From Heterotrichella gracilis (lineage: Eukaryota > Sar > Xanthophyceae > Tribonematales > Xanthonemataceae): 64,000 bases of DNA. The stretch covers positions 1 through 64,000 of the forward strand of contig JAULBX010006665.1 in the NCBI GenBank assembly GCA_032358255.1. The letters run 5' to 3'. Position 1 is the stretch's first letter. Each line of letters starts with the position of its first letter. The position numbers and the translations under genes were made by a program. Below, in pieces: positions 32,968 to 45,500 of this stretch. The notes beneath the pieces were generated by a model. It saw only the letters and a program-made list of their open reading frames with translations, searched no databases and was not told where the DNA came from.

Positions 32968-35900
32968 TCATGGGGACAGCCGGTTCATCTCCCAGTCCCC
33001 ACTTGTCGTCCGACTGCATTCAATAAAGAAAAAAAAATGGGTCACAAATCGGGCACAAGTGCATGAACATCCAAAGTGAGCTTTGCCTCACCAAGCAAGA
33101 AAACCACTCTCGGTTTGCATCAGGCAGATGCAAAGTGTATGAGACATTCAGCCACATGGGCATTAGCCACCCCCTATTGCAGCAATCCATGCTAGCGCGC
33201 CTGCTGGTAGGTTCCCAAGTTTGAAAGCCCTTTGATTCCCAGGCGATGAAAGGGCCCAGACACCAACTCCCCAGCCGTTTGTTTGTCAACTGCTCAAGTG
33301 CATGTAACCACACGACAGTCTATATGATACTCCCATACCAGGGGCCGTACCTGTAAGATATCCTGTCATGCAGCCTGGATGGCCTGCCCTGCCAGAACTC
33401 GATTCTGTCGGGAATGACCAGGTAGCCGCCCCAGTGGGTGGGGCGGGGAACATCCACACCCTCGTCCTCATACACCTGCCAGGTCAGCATACGTTTATTA
33501 ACTGCATTCCTAAGAAAACGCCAGACAGGTGGACACACAGCTGCTGGGCTCATGGGAGAAATCATCACGGCTCACCACACACTATGGTGGTGCTCATGGC
33601 ATTGCCAATTGTGCGGATCTTACCCTTTTCCAGGTCTGCCCATGGCAGGGTTCTTGGTAGGCTGAAAAGTGCTATGTATCATGGCAGGGTTCTCAGTAGG
33701 GGTAATGATAGGGTTTCCTGCTGCAGGGAACCTTCTTACCTTCTTGAGGTCCTCCCACCGCGTCTCCAGCACCTCCCTGCCCTCAATTACCTGGGACTGG
33801 TTGCTCACAAGTGCACCAATGCGGCTACCACGCGGCCGGCTGCAGGACAAGGGATGGGTCATATGAAATATTAAACCATGCAGGAAGGGGTGCAGATGCG
33901 TCATTTGCAGCGCCCTGCTGTTAGGACTTTAACAACATGGTGCAGATACCCATGGCACCTTGCAATTCCACAGCATGGGATCAGGTACAGCAAGTGATCA
34001 GTAGGGCGTGCGGTGACGACAGCATGGGACCAGTAGGACGCACCCAACCAGTCAGCCCTTTCTCAGAACAGCACATATCAGGATCCCACACAATACCTAA
34101 TAACACCACAGCCTGATACCCCCACCCCCATGTGCTGCAGCATTTCACCAGCACCATTAAAAGCATCACCACCTCCACCACCACCTCCACCACCACCGCG
34201 GGCCCTCACCTCTTGAAGTACTCGTCCGACTCCTCCTCCGGCACCTCCACCACCCTCCCCTCCACCCGCACCTGGCGCTGCAGCGCCTCCCAGTACCAGG
34301 TCAGCGCAGCAGCACCACCCGCAAGCTCACCGCCCTTGCGGCTGTTGTAGTTGGTGTAAAACACAAATCCGCGTGCGTCGTAGCCCTGTGGTGGGGGTGG
34401 GGGTTGTTGACGAACCCATGTACATCTTGCCATGTACATGCAATCACAGACACAGAACCTTGCTGTATCGCATGGTACCAAAGCCCTCCTGTTCGCACCC
34501 ACACATATACGCAAGCGTTGGTCATGCGATAGAATATAGGTTGGGCGTAGAAATGACGTACAATTAGGGTTTAGGGTTTCATTAGGGTTTAGGATTGCTC
34601 CACCCACCTTGAGCAGCACCACCCGGCAGGACGGCCTCCCCTCCTTGCTGCACGTGGCCAGGGACATGGCATTGGGCTCGGTGATGCCCACAGTGCCTGC
34701 CGCGGCCTTGAACCACTCATCAAAAACCCTAAGAGGGTCTGGGTCCATGTCTGCCTCGTCCAGCTGGCCCACTGTGTATGTGATGCGCATGTCTGCCGGG
34801 CGAATGACCTCTGGCCCCCGCAGCATGAGGCATTGCGAGGTGCCGGGATAGTCGGGCAGCCGCAAGTTGTACTTTTCCTGGAGGGAAGGGGAGATTGTTG
34901 GGTTCAGGGAGGGTTTTGAGGGGAGTGGGCAAGGAATTTGGCACGTTTCCACCAGGTGCCCTCACCTTGAATCATGGTCCAATGGTCATACCCGTATTAT
35001 AAGCAGTCATATCCATCACCATAATTGCACTCACAAGCAATGGGTGCACCTGATGCAATGCGCAAGCCCCCCGGACACACCTTGATTTCCGGGGGCACGA
35101 AGCGGCCCCCCAGGTAGTGGAACCTCCCCTTGAACGTCCTTGCACACCCCTTGGGAGCCGTGAGGGAGACAAGCATGTCGGGCTGGATGCCCTCCCCGTC
35201 CATGTCCCCATGCTCCACATGCCAGCCTGAGGGGATGTCGACAGACACCACGGGTGGCGGGTGGGAAGAGGGAGTGAGCAGCTGCGGGAAAGGGGGTAGT
35301 TGTAGGGTTAGGGTTTAGGGTTTGAGGGTTTGAGGGCCTGAGGGGATGCTGACAGAGACCAAGGGTGGCGGATGGAAGGATGGCGTGAGCCAGCTGCAGA
35401 AAGAGAGTAAAGGCAGAATTACACGCCAGGATATGTTGGGGTTTATAATTTATAGTCTTCAAAAGCTGGAGCAATGGGGGTGGCTGTGAACGGGAGTGAA
35501 TGAGTGATTGTGCCTTTCTTATAGGTGGGAGGTGCATGGCGGGATATGGGCAAGCTAATGCAATGCATGCAGGCATGTAGGGCGCCATGCTAGCGCCTTG
35601 GGATTTCCGGCAGGGCGCCCACTGTGTTATCCAGGACTGTCAAGGAGTTAGGGTTAAGGGTTTTCGTCATACCTTGAGCAGGGCGTCAAAGGGTGGGCGG
35701 GGCTCGCCCTTAAAGCTGAACCCAAACAGCGCATCCAGGACCACGTCGTAGCGTTCCTTCAAGGGGGCAGAGGCCAGGGAATCGACGGGGATGAACTCAA
35801 TTCCCAGGGATTGGCACTGGGTGACCAGACCGTTGTATAGGGGCTTATCAGTGGGCTTGGGGTAGCACACCTAGTAGAGGGGACAGGAACGGAGGAACTA

Positions 35901-37138
35901 AGCTAGGAAGATGGAGGGGTGCGAGGTAGTATGCTTGCCGCCTTGTGGTTTTGGACTAGCCAGTGCACAGCCTTGTTATTTTGGACTAGCTAGTGATGTG
36001 AATGGGGTTGGGATGTGCGTCACTAGTTTGGATGTCGGTTACGACTTGCCACCTGTGCGCACATGATTCCAGGTGGCAAGGACTCGCATTGCCACGGCAT
36101 GCCACGCGTGCGGTCTAGTGGGTTGCCGCAGTAGCCATGTGCTGCGCCAAGCCCGCATGCCATCTAGCCCTGCATTCCCCTTGTGCATGCTTGGTATTAC
36201 AATGACTGTTTACGCAAATGGGTGCAGGCGCATTTCTAGGGTTTAAAGTGCCATACCCTAATTGATTGAAGCAGGTGCCTGTTTAGGTTATGGCACCTAA
36301 ATCCTAGGGCCCAGTACCTTAACAGAGTACCCGAAGTGGTGCAGGTGCCTGGCCGCCACCAGCCCGTCTCCACCGTTGTTGCCGGGGCCCGCCAGCACCA
36401 GCACCCTATTTGCGTTCCCCAGTGGGTATTCGTCGGCAACTGCGCTGGCCACTGACAGGCCAGCAAGCTCCATGAGCTGGTCCACAGAAAACCCTAAGGG
36501 TCCCATCAGGTCTTGGTCCAGGGCGGTTGCCTCCTCCTGGGTCCTGCGAGCAAAAACGAAACCAAAAACCAATGATCAGAATGGAATTTGCAACCAATTT
36601 AAAAGAATGATGATTTCAATGACCAGCCGTGACATCGGGCGTAAATGAAGCTCTATAGCTATGGTATTTTGAAGCCATACAGACTCAGCAGTGGAGCTTC
36701 GATTGACAGCGGATCAATGGTGGGCACTGGCACATGCATGCATATAGGCCACGGCATGTGTGACGTCGTAGGCGTCCACGACACCCGCCAGCGATGCCGG
36801 TGGCGGAGGGTTCACTCCAGCGCGATCTGGAGGCACAAGATAGTCAGGAAAGGCACTCACAGGTATGTCAAGTCCTCCATAGGTGTATCGGCCTGGTGTG
36901 TCACGGCTTCAGACAGGGAAAAGGTATAGCGCCGTTGGTTGGTGGATGCGCTGCTGCGGGTGTGTCGTGTCCAGGCAAAAAAGTTTCGTCCAGAGCTGGT
37001 AGGTTGGGAACTAGATACTGTATGTGGTGCTGGTGCTGAGAATAGAACGGGCAAGCGGGGCTTGGCTGTGGTGCCAGAAGCGCGCAAGGAGTGGTGCACA
37101 AAACCGCAGAGGCGAGTGCGGAGCAGCTGGGTGCACAT
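32968..37138 (-). CDS. PDX3: Bifunctional NAD(P)HX epimerase / pyridoxine 5'-phosphate oxidase
   Basis: Fuses a metabolite-repair domain (epimerising damaged NAD(P)H hydrates) to PNP/PMP oxidase, which makes pyridoxal 5'-phosphate, as in plant chloroplast PDX3. Nine exons keep phase: 37138-36861, 36543-36318, 35870-35673, 35281-35081, 34877-34608, 34385-34210, 33839-33740, 33475-33351, 33013-32968, 539 residues. Residues 1-90 are a Ser/Thr/Arg-rich transit peptide. The YjeF-N domain has [49 protein letters not shown] and [15 protein letters not shown]. The oxidase has [20 protein letters not shown] (linker), [53 protein letters not shown] and [16 protein letters not shown]. The last exon gives the family end DWEMNRLSP; joining it repairs an otherwise unnatural C-terminus. 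Confidence 0.93.
35337..35400 (-). repeat. Copy of the PDX3 exon 4 acceptor side
   Basis: It resembles 35226-35288, the start of the exon coding [11 protein letters not shown] together with its acceptor region. The copy lies about 110 bp upstream in the same intron, next to GGTTAGGGTTTAGGGTTT. Confidence 0.7.
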
Positions 37139-38577
37139 GTCACCAGGGACGGAATAGCTGTATTGCCCCACAATTATATATGGCGCAAGTGGGCAGTTAA
37201 CCTAGGATGTCGCAACTCTACGCTGGGAACGTGAGTCAACAATGGCTGTGCCAGAAGTTAGCAGGATGGGGTGCAATTGCTTGCAAAGCTAGGTGCTGTG
37301 TTGGGACAGCAAGTGTATCCAGTATGGCTTGCTGCTTGCTTACGAGGGTTTGTGTTACGGGGTAACCTTTTGCCTTCAAAAACAAAAGCTCTGTGCCGTC
37401 TAAGCCGCAGGCGCAAGCGTTGGCGCAAGCATATGCATGCATCCTGGCAATTTTTGTCAAGACCCTAGAGGGTTTCATCCAGGCCGAATCGGCACTGGGT
37501 TTGGTAAACTATCGCATAACCCAGCTGGGAACTTCGCTTGTGTGCGCACCTGCCTGCCTTGGAAGAACTGGTACCGCAAGCAGGCCTCACGCGTTATTCG
37601 GCAGTGCGTTGTGAAATAGCTGAATGTGTCAGTGACGGCAGGAAAACCCAACAGTACGTCACCCACATGCTACCCACAACCCACTCAGTACTGTCGTGCT
37701 CCCCATGCTGCCCCAACCCCTGCTCGAAACCAGCAGCGAAAATACGCTTCCGCGTGTTGCTTGGTTCCCTGACTGCTTTAGGCGTCACTGCGAAAGGCTA
37801 TTGGGTCCCTGCACTTGAGGCTAGCTACGATTGAGGTCCCGAGGTCCCAACTCCACCCATAGGGACCAGCACCACTCAAGTGGCCTTGGAAGGTACGCAA
37901 ATTTAACCTTTGTTTTCGTAACGCGCGGTGAACGCCCAGTTGAGTGGCTGCACCACACTGACAGTGGGTAGTTGCAACACACTGGCAAAGCATATAGTGG
38001 ACTATATCAGGTGGGCAGTGCGTGAGTGGTCACTGGCTGGGATGTAGTTTGCTGAGAGGAGATTTCTGGGGTTTTAGCGTCTGGTTTGACACTTTATATT
38101 AGTCCAATACTTGCTTGCACTGCCAGCTTGTACGTGTGCACCGTCGTTTTACGGTGGCAACCCATAACTTCGCACCACCTCCTCCCATACACGGGCAATG
38201 TGTGGTGGCAATTGGGCAAGGCAGAGCATCGTGTAGCCGGGTATTAATCACAATCACCAGGTAGCTTGCTCCATGTGTTGTGGTTACTTGGTAAATGGAA
38301 GCCCAGAGCATTTGTGTTGCACTAGGTTCCGCATTTGCGTCTGCCATTTTCCTGCCCCATGCGCGCATGCCACTTAGAAACCAATGGGACAGATAACTTT
38401 AGTCAGACATGTCACCTTCCTGCATACATCTTATTGTGCCTTATCCCACGGTGCCTTCCCACTATTTGCAGGTGCCCAAACCTACCTTGGCACAACCAAC
38501 TTTGAGAGCTGAACTGTAGCTAGTGTGCAATCAATAGAGTGAGATCTGAGGTCCTGGTCCACCACTTGCTGAAGGGT
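37139..38577. other. Divergent intergenic region, PDX3 / Sec14-like
   Basis: About 1.4 kb with no convincing coding frame. It should carry both promoters. No TATA box or repeat stood out. Confidence 0.5.
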
Positions 38578-41304
38578 ATGGGGAGTGCCTCAATGGAGGT
38601 TTCTCAGGGTGCCATCAGCGGTGTGCGCGCCCGCCTGTCCGCCGAAGACGCCGCAGCCGTGGACGATGTGACCATTGCGCGCTTCGTCCGAGCCACCAGA
38701 GGGGACATGAAGCAGGTAGACGCCGTGCTCATGTGCATACACCACCCATATATGTACTGTGTATATACAATTTTACATGCATGATATGTACGCTGCATAC
38801 ATACTGTGGGCTGCTGTATATATATGCCATTTCACTGAGTATGCCAAAGGCCTAGTACGTGGGGACTTGGCTAGCTTGGGTACACACCAAGAGCTCTTAA
38901 GAGCAGGCCCTGGCATTGATTGCACTTGGCACTGAATCACACCCACCAGTCTACTTCATCCCTCACCCCAGGCCGCCTCCGCCTGCGGGAAACCATCGCC
39001 TGACGGCGCCAGGAGTGGCTGCACGAGATGGTGTGCCAGCTGTGCGCCAGGGAGTCCCGCCCACACACATGCACGCATGCGGCTACCGCCTACTTATGAA
39101 AAGAAAACCACTAAAGTCAGTGCTTCACAAACCATTCCACTCCCCTCTGAATCGCATTTTCCTTCCCTGGCCTCAGGCTGCCTCCCGCCTGCGGGAAACC
39201 ATCGCCTGGCGGCGCCAGGAGCGGCCTCACGAGATGGTGTGCCAGCTGTGCGCCAGGGAGCCGCGCGCACACTACATGCATGTGGTGGGGTACGACCTGC
39301 AGGAGCGCCCCGTCATCTACAGCTGCCTGGAGCTGGCATCGAATCGGGCAGTGGAGCACAACCGGCAGCACATGGTGTGCACCTTCGAGCAGGTACACAT
39401 TTGGGGTGAAATACAGCTGCCTGGCGCCGATAGGGTTTAAGGTTTAGGTTATCTTACAGCTGCCTTGAGCTGGCGTCAAACAGGGCCGTGGAGCACAACC
39501 GGCAGCATATGGTGTGCACATTCGAGCAGGTAGGGTTTAGTGGGTGTCATCAGCTGCGTGGTTTGGTTAGGGTTTAGGATTTAGGTCATTTACAGCTGCC
39601 TTGAGCTGGCGTCCAATCGGGCGGTGGAGCACAACCGGCAGCACATGGTGTGCACCTTCGAGCAGGTAGGGTTTCTAGGGCACCATGAGGAGTGCATCCA
39701 ACCAATCTGGTATGGGATGTAATGGACAAGACGGCACCTGTCTACCTTCTCTTTGCTAGTCCTCTTCCAATTACCAACGCCCCTGTTCAAGGGCAATTAA
39801 GATCATATTTGAGGGAAAACGTTTTTGTACTTACTTTCTTATGAATTTATCCTTTGATTATGTCCTATTGATTCCATCATTGCACATTTTGCCGCAGGCC
39901 ATCTCGCTCATGCCGCCCAGCACGGAGCAGTGGGTGTGGTTTGCGGACTTCCACGGGTTTGGGGTACAAGACTGCGACCCTCGCCTGGCCAAGATATTCC
40001 TGGATGTGTCAGCCAAGCACTACCCCGAGCGCCTGGGTCTCTTCCTGGTGGTGGCTGCCCCGCGCATGTTCAACGTGCTGTGGAAGGCAATCAAGGGGCT
40101 GATTGACCCCGCCACAGCCAAGAAAATCATGTTCCTTCCGTAAGTGGTGGGCATGAAATCTGGGGGGGTTAAGTAGCTGTCTGGTGGGCAGTGACCCAAT
40201 AATTGCCATATTATTTTTCTTATTACCAGTGGTGGACCCGGTGACAGGCAAGGAGATCCCTCATGCTCTTCCCATGCATTTTTTTTGGGTTTAGGGGGTA
40301 TCCTAAAGCTACCTGATGTGCTCATCCCCAACAGTGTTGGCAACAGCGCCTGTACGCCTTACCATGCGCACACCACAGGGGCACCCGCAACGCCAAATGT
40401 ACAAGCACATGCAGTCGCACTTCCTCTCCTACCCACAAACCTCATCTGATATACAGCAGTTGGTCAACAAGGATCGTTCTGGCCCCTTATCATCGTGGCC
40501 CCCTATTTATGTACGTATTTATCAATGTATCCATTTTGTCCCAGGTATGATGCGACCTCCAAGGGGCGCAAGCCCTCTGCGCTGTTGAACGTGATGCAGC
40601 GCCACTTTGACCCCGAGCTGCAGGAGTGGCTGCTGAGGGAGATGGAGGAGAACAGGGACAAGGGGGTGGCGCCGCACAAGGTGAGGAGGGGGGAGGGGAG
40701 GGGGTTAAAGGGGGGAAAGGGGAACATGAGAACAGGGACAAGGGGGTGGCGCCACACAAGGTGAGAGGGAAGGTGGGCTGAAAGGGGTGTGGTTGATTGG
40801 GTAGTGGGGCTGCAGGGTGTGTAGCCACGGAGCTATTGAACGCCCCACGTGGTAGGTGTGGGTGAGGGAGGGGGCAGGAGGTGCACTCCAGATGAAAGTG
40901 GATGAGGTGACGAGTTGCTGCAATGGATTGGTGCACACCTCTCCAGGGACCTATAATGCAACTGGAGCCATGCAATGTATTGTTTAGGGTTTGGGGGTTT
41001 AGGGCATAAAACCCTTGAACAAATGTTGCATTGCAGTCCCATTGCAACTTCCCTCATCTCCCACCCTCACCCTCCACCCCCACTCCAGGTGTACTCCTAC
41101 TGCGACCTACTTGCCAAAGGGGACAAGGGGCCCGCACACCAGCGTGCACACGACCACAGGGGGACCCAGAAAATGCTGCAGCGGGTGGCCAGTCAGCCCC
41201 ATGTGATTAGGCCCTTCTGTGCACCCCCCGGCACGTACGACATTTCTGCGCAACCGTTGGGCCATGTGGGGTACCGCCAGGTGGCACACTCGTACACAAT
41301 GTGA
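38578..41304 (+). CDS. Sec14-like CRAL-TRIO lipid-transfer protein
   Basis: Sec14-type proteins bind and exchange phosphoinositides or other lipids between membranes. Five exons keep phase: 38578-38715, 39177-39392, 39898-40139, 40545-40680, 41089-41304, about 315 residues. The N-terminal helical part (ARLSAEDAAAVDDVTIARFV, RATRGDMKQAASRLRETIAW) matches the CRAL-TRIO-N pattern. The lipid-binding domain has MHVVGYDLQERPVIYSCLE, EQWVWFADFHGFGVQDCDP, YPERLGLFLVVAAPRMFNVL, WKAIKGLIDPATAKKIMF and a WLLREME end. The C-terminal exon (VYSYCDLLAKGD to VAHSYTM) has no family match I know. ATG 38578 is the first in-frame ATG. The gene is surrounded by copies of its own exons 2 and 4. The lipid cannot be told from sequence. 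Confidence 0.88.
38972..39072 (+). repeat. Pseudo-exon copy of Sec14-like exon 2 5' half
   Basis: About 100 bp closely resembles 39177-39277, including the CCCAG acceptor. It lacks one C near its start and has TGG changed to TGA (IAW becomes IA-stop), so it cannot replace exon 2. Confidence 0.85.
39460..39529 (+). repeat. First synonymous-only copy of exon 2's last 70 bases
   Basis: It aligns without gaps to 39323-39392. It has eight base differences, all synonymous in the exon frame. A TTACAG acceptor-like hexamer precedes it and GAGCAG|GTAGGG follows. Splicing at that acceptor would add 70 nt and shift the frame. Using the AG inside TTGAG|CTG would add 60 nt in frame (20 residues starting LASNRAVEHN). 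Confidence 0.85.
39596..39665 (+). repeat. Second synonymous-only copy of exon 2's last 70 bases
   Basis: Gap-free copy of 39323-39392 with four differences, all synonymous. It is preceded by TTTACAG and followed by GAGCAG|GTAGGG. It differs from the copy at 39460 by six bases, again all synonymous. Confidence 0.85.
40728..40760 (+). repeat. Copy of the Sec14-like exon 4 end with its donor
   Basis: It repeats 40648-40680 (GAGAACAGGGACAAGGG to CACAAG) and the following GTGAG, about 80 bp into the intron, with one difference. Confidence 0.85.
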
Positions 41305-42561
41305 GATCTCGGAAGGGTGGGGGGTGGGGGGTGGATGGGGGAGAGAAGGGGTTGGGATTCATACACAATGCCGCATTGTCAATGCGAGAGGAAGACGCGA
41401 GTCCGGTTGCTGCAATCCTCGGAGTCTGTTGAGCCAGTCAGTCAAGACTCTGCTTCTGAGGGTGTCATTGGTCCTTCGCCATTTTTATACAATGGATTAC
41501 AGCACTGGGGCAATGCCATATGCAAGAGGACTTTGATGCATCAGTGACAAACATATATCTGTCGTGTATCAAAGCCCTGCTGGCCATATGCATCCAGAAC
41601 CTGCCAAAAATATCCCTGGATTTCAGCCCACACCTACATTCCCCATTTACTGCGGGGTCAGTGCTGAGGCTGATCCAATTAATTGATGGTACAATGGTCA
41701 CGAGTAGTGACCAGTCTTTTAAGTTAGTTGCCAGTTGTACCAGTGTTCTCGTTCTTTCTGTTCTGATCCATTACTTCGCATTGTCAATGAGTTGACAACA
41801 CAAGAGGGGCCGCCATACATTTAAGCGCCCATTATGCTCCATACTTGTAGTGCCACTGGCATGTATACAGTTTACTTGCGAGGTTCTTATGAGATTGTAG
41901 GGTACAGCAACTTTTTTTAAAAACGAGCTCTGTGGCTCTAGCTAGCCTAGGGAGAAGGCCTTCCCTCCCTGCGGCCGGGATTTTTGGGCTGCTTTTAAAG
42001 TTGTTGATTTGCATGACTGATTTTCAGACTCCAGATACAATTCAGCGCGATAAAGTTTGTGTTTAACATTTTAAATGAAGTTGGGTGGGCCACGCCAGGC
42101 GCCATACTCCGATTGGCATGACATGGCATTGCATGGCAAGCTGCTGTACCAGATTGTTATCTCAGTACGTAGTGTAGTGTACTTGGTAGCTTTTGTCGTA
42201 AAGCACCAGTTTGAGGAACTTCCAATTCCCATTCAAGGTCCTTCTGCCGAGGGGCCACACAATGCCACACATGTCATGATATCATGGTCATTTAAGAGCT
42301 GCCATATGGCCAGGTAGCCTGGTTACCTGGGCCAGGCAGTGAGTTGCGCAATGTGGCTTTCTCGAACAGCATTGTATGGGATTGCAAAACCGCAATAAAA
42401 TCAAACAAGAAGCCTTTCATATTGCAGCGTTCGGTGGCTGAAATGTCTCCCAGGGGTGCCATGCTGTATTCAGAAGACAGTATTGACAAGATTGTGTTGA
42501 TAGTTATCAAGGCAACTGCAACAGTAAATGTTGTCAAGGCAAATGTCGAGCCCGCATCCTA
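41305..42561. other. Convergent intergenic stretch, Sec14-like / GT61
   Basis: No coding frame is supported. A CAATGCCGCATTGTCAATGCGAGAGGAAGACGC-like block near 41366-41400 has partial echoes nearby. Otherwise plain AT-richer sequence. Confidence 0.45.
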
Positions 42562-45500
42562 TCACTGCACTGCACCCCCTATCGCATTGCCATGTGGTGC
42601 CTCCTCGACTGCCTGCCGAGCCGCCACCGGTGCATGCCCCCCACCCCCACCCCTGGCAGCCGCCGCGTCGTCGAATGGGTGCCAGTTGTATGCCTTGGCT
42701 GATACAGCCACATGCACTGCAGAACTGAGCAGCTGCAGGAAGCCGCGCTTGTCGTGGACCTGGGCCAAGGGGGGTGAAGGGGGGGTTGGGGGTGGGGCTA
42801 TGTGTCATGGGAAGGGCGTGCGGAGTTGGTGGAAGGGTGAAGGGTGGAGGGTGGACGGTCATTAGGGGGGGCGCGATATATGCTAGCATATAGATGCCGC
42901 CATGTGCGCACGCGCCGCAGCACTGAGCGGCTGAAGGAAGCCTTGTCTATTGCCATGGGGGTGCAGGTGGAGTTAGGGTTGGATTTGGGAGTTAGGGTGG
43001 AGGAACCGGTCCATGTAATGTGGAGGTGTGCGTTGCTGGTGTAGGAATGAGGGGTGGAGGATGGAATGCCATGGAGGCCATGCAGTGCTGGCAAAGGGAT
43101 ATGGCCACTGGTGCCGTAGAGGCATGGGATGGGGGATGCACCTGTCCAGATAGCATCAAGGTGGCTACACTTCAGTTGCAACCCCCACCACCAAGGGCAC
43201 AGCCTAACCCTACCCACGGTTTTCCACCTACCGTCAGGGTCGGCACCCTCTCCTTGTGCTCCCCTTGCTCCACCTCCTCGCCAGTGCGCCAGGTGAGGTA
43301 CACCAAGGTCAGCAAACGGGCGGTAAACCGGTAATTATGCAAGTGGTAGGCGGCTGTCGCAATTTCCACCACCACCCTCCCGGGCTGCATCCAGATGAGG
43401 TTGGTCATTCCAGCGCCATGCGCGCCAATGAGGATGTCGGTGCGGGAGAATGCCGCCACCTGGTCGGCCATGGGCATGTCCTCCAGTGCCAGCTGCAAAG
43501 GGGGGAGTAATGCTTGACAAGGGCGGGTAAATGCACGTTGCAATGGGTGGCATCATCCTTGAAAAGAGAGGAGGGTGCATATTGGGGGTACCTATATGAG
43601 CAAACCCTACCAACAAAAACCCTACAAAAACCCTACTTTCTGCAGGTGGAAACCCACCCCACGGCATGCAAACCTCCGCTCTGTCAGCTGCCCATACCTT
43701 GCAGCAAACCCTACGAGGAACCCTGCACCACACCCTATAAACCCTACCGTCTGCAGTTGGAAGCGCAGCCCGTGGCGTGCAAACCTGCGCTCTGTCATCT
43801 GCTGGAACTCCTTCATGAGTGGCCCCTGGTTGGCCCACTGCCGGTACCTGTGACAACAAACAACATGTCGGCGTGCATGGTCCTTCCATAAATCGCCCAT
43901 ACCCTGCTCAAAGCTTGTGGGTGCACCAGCTGTAGCTAGCATGACAGGAAACAGGCGCATTCACAATCACTACGAGTATTATGTGTTCCCCGTGACAATG
44001 ACCGTCACCATGTATTCCATATAATGCCAGTCATGCCAGGTGGAAGGTCTAGGGTTTCGGTTTAGGGTTTGACCTTGTGCCCCTGTCAATGACAGTCACC
44101 ACGATATCCCGCATGGTGTCTGGTGTGTCAGGGGGCGCCTGCACCCTCCACACACCCCTCAGCCAGGTGGCGAAGCTGCGCAGGAGGAGGCTGTTGGTGC
44201 ACTCCTGGGCTGTGTGGGGGGGCTCGTCAAAGTTCCAAAACGGGGAGGAGCCCTGCAGCATGGGAAGGGGGATTGATAGGTCGAATGGTTTTGTCAATGT
44301 GTACGCCTGGTATATTACGCATGGCTGGTGAATGCTATTTTTGAACCTCATTCTTCAGGTTCAATATCTATACCATGCACACATCCTTTTGTTATTTGAA
44401 GCTTGTTCACAGCACATGGATGTGCTTTGTACACCCCTCGTGGTTTGTGCTTTTGAAAGCAAAACAATCTGACAAGCTCAACCTCAGTCTGACAAATCCA
44501 ACCTCAGCCGTCACTGGCTGCATGCTCCGCAGAGGAAAATTTAGATGCAAAAGCCCAATCCATCACATTTTCCACAAAACCTTCGACCCTGATCGTACCG
44601 CTGGAATGGGGAACACCGCATTGGAGAAGCAGACCACACCGGGGTTTTGCACAAAGTAGTCACGTGACCTCACCACCCTGCCATTGGCCATTGCCAGCGC
44701 CACCTCGAACCAGGGGGAGTCCTGGTGCTCATCGAGTATGATCACCTGCAGCGAGGCACGCTCCTCTGTTGGGTTGATGATTTGAGATGGCCATCTCAAA
44801 TCATGCTGGTTTTGCATGCAGGAGCAAGCAAGCGGCATGCTTTGTTACAATCCAGCGCCATTCAAGCCGTGCAGACATCAATTGCACTCGAGATGTGTTC
44901 TCAAAACAACAAGTACGGCACAAGCAAGCGATTGAATTTATACAAATGGCTGTTCATACATGGCAGTTGTGTTATCATCACCTGGTGGTCCCGCACGCTC
45001 CCTCCTATGGGGGGTTCAAATTGCTGGGCCCCTGGGGGCGCCTTTTGGAGCTCCTGGATGACCCCCAGCGTCAACCACATTGAGTACCTGGGGATTGGAA
45101 TCAAGATTTTGGGCTAGAATTTGACCCGTAAAGGTCTTCGAAAGCAAGCAGCAGGGCATAGATGGGATAATCAAACACGCAGCAGAGAACCCCAATGAGG
45201 TCCTGATTTTGATGCAATCTAACAGTGCCAAACAGAAGGGAACCAAGGGGATTTGGCAAAGCACAATGCATGGCACATGCTTTGACCTGCAACGCAAGAT
45301 GCGCTGCTTGGGGTGCTGTTATGCCATGGCAGGTTGCATAAGATACATATGATATCTATTTCTTGCAACCTGCCACGGCATCACAGCAACCCACGCAGCG
45401 CTGCTTGCGTTGCAGATGTGACACTGCACAAGCTTCGGGTTGCAATTCCATCTCCTAGCCAGTGCACAGACAATTTAGGGTTTAGGGTTTCGACCTTGAC

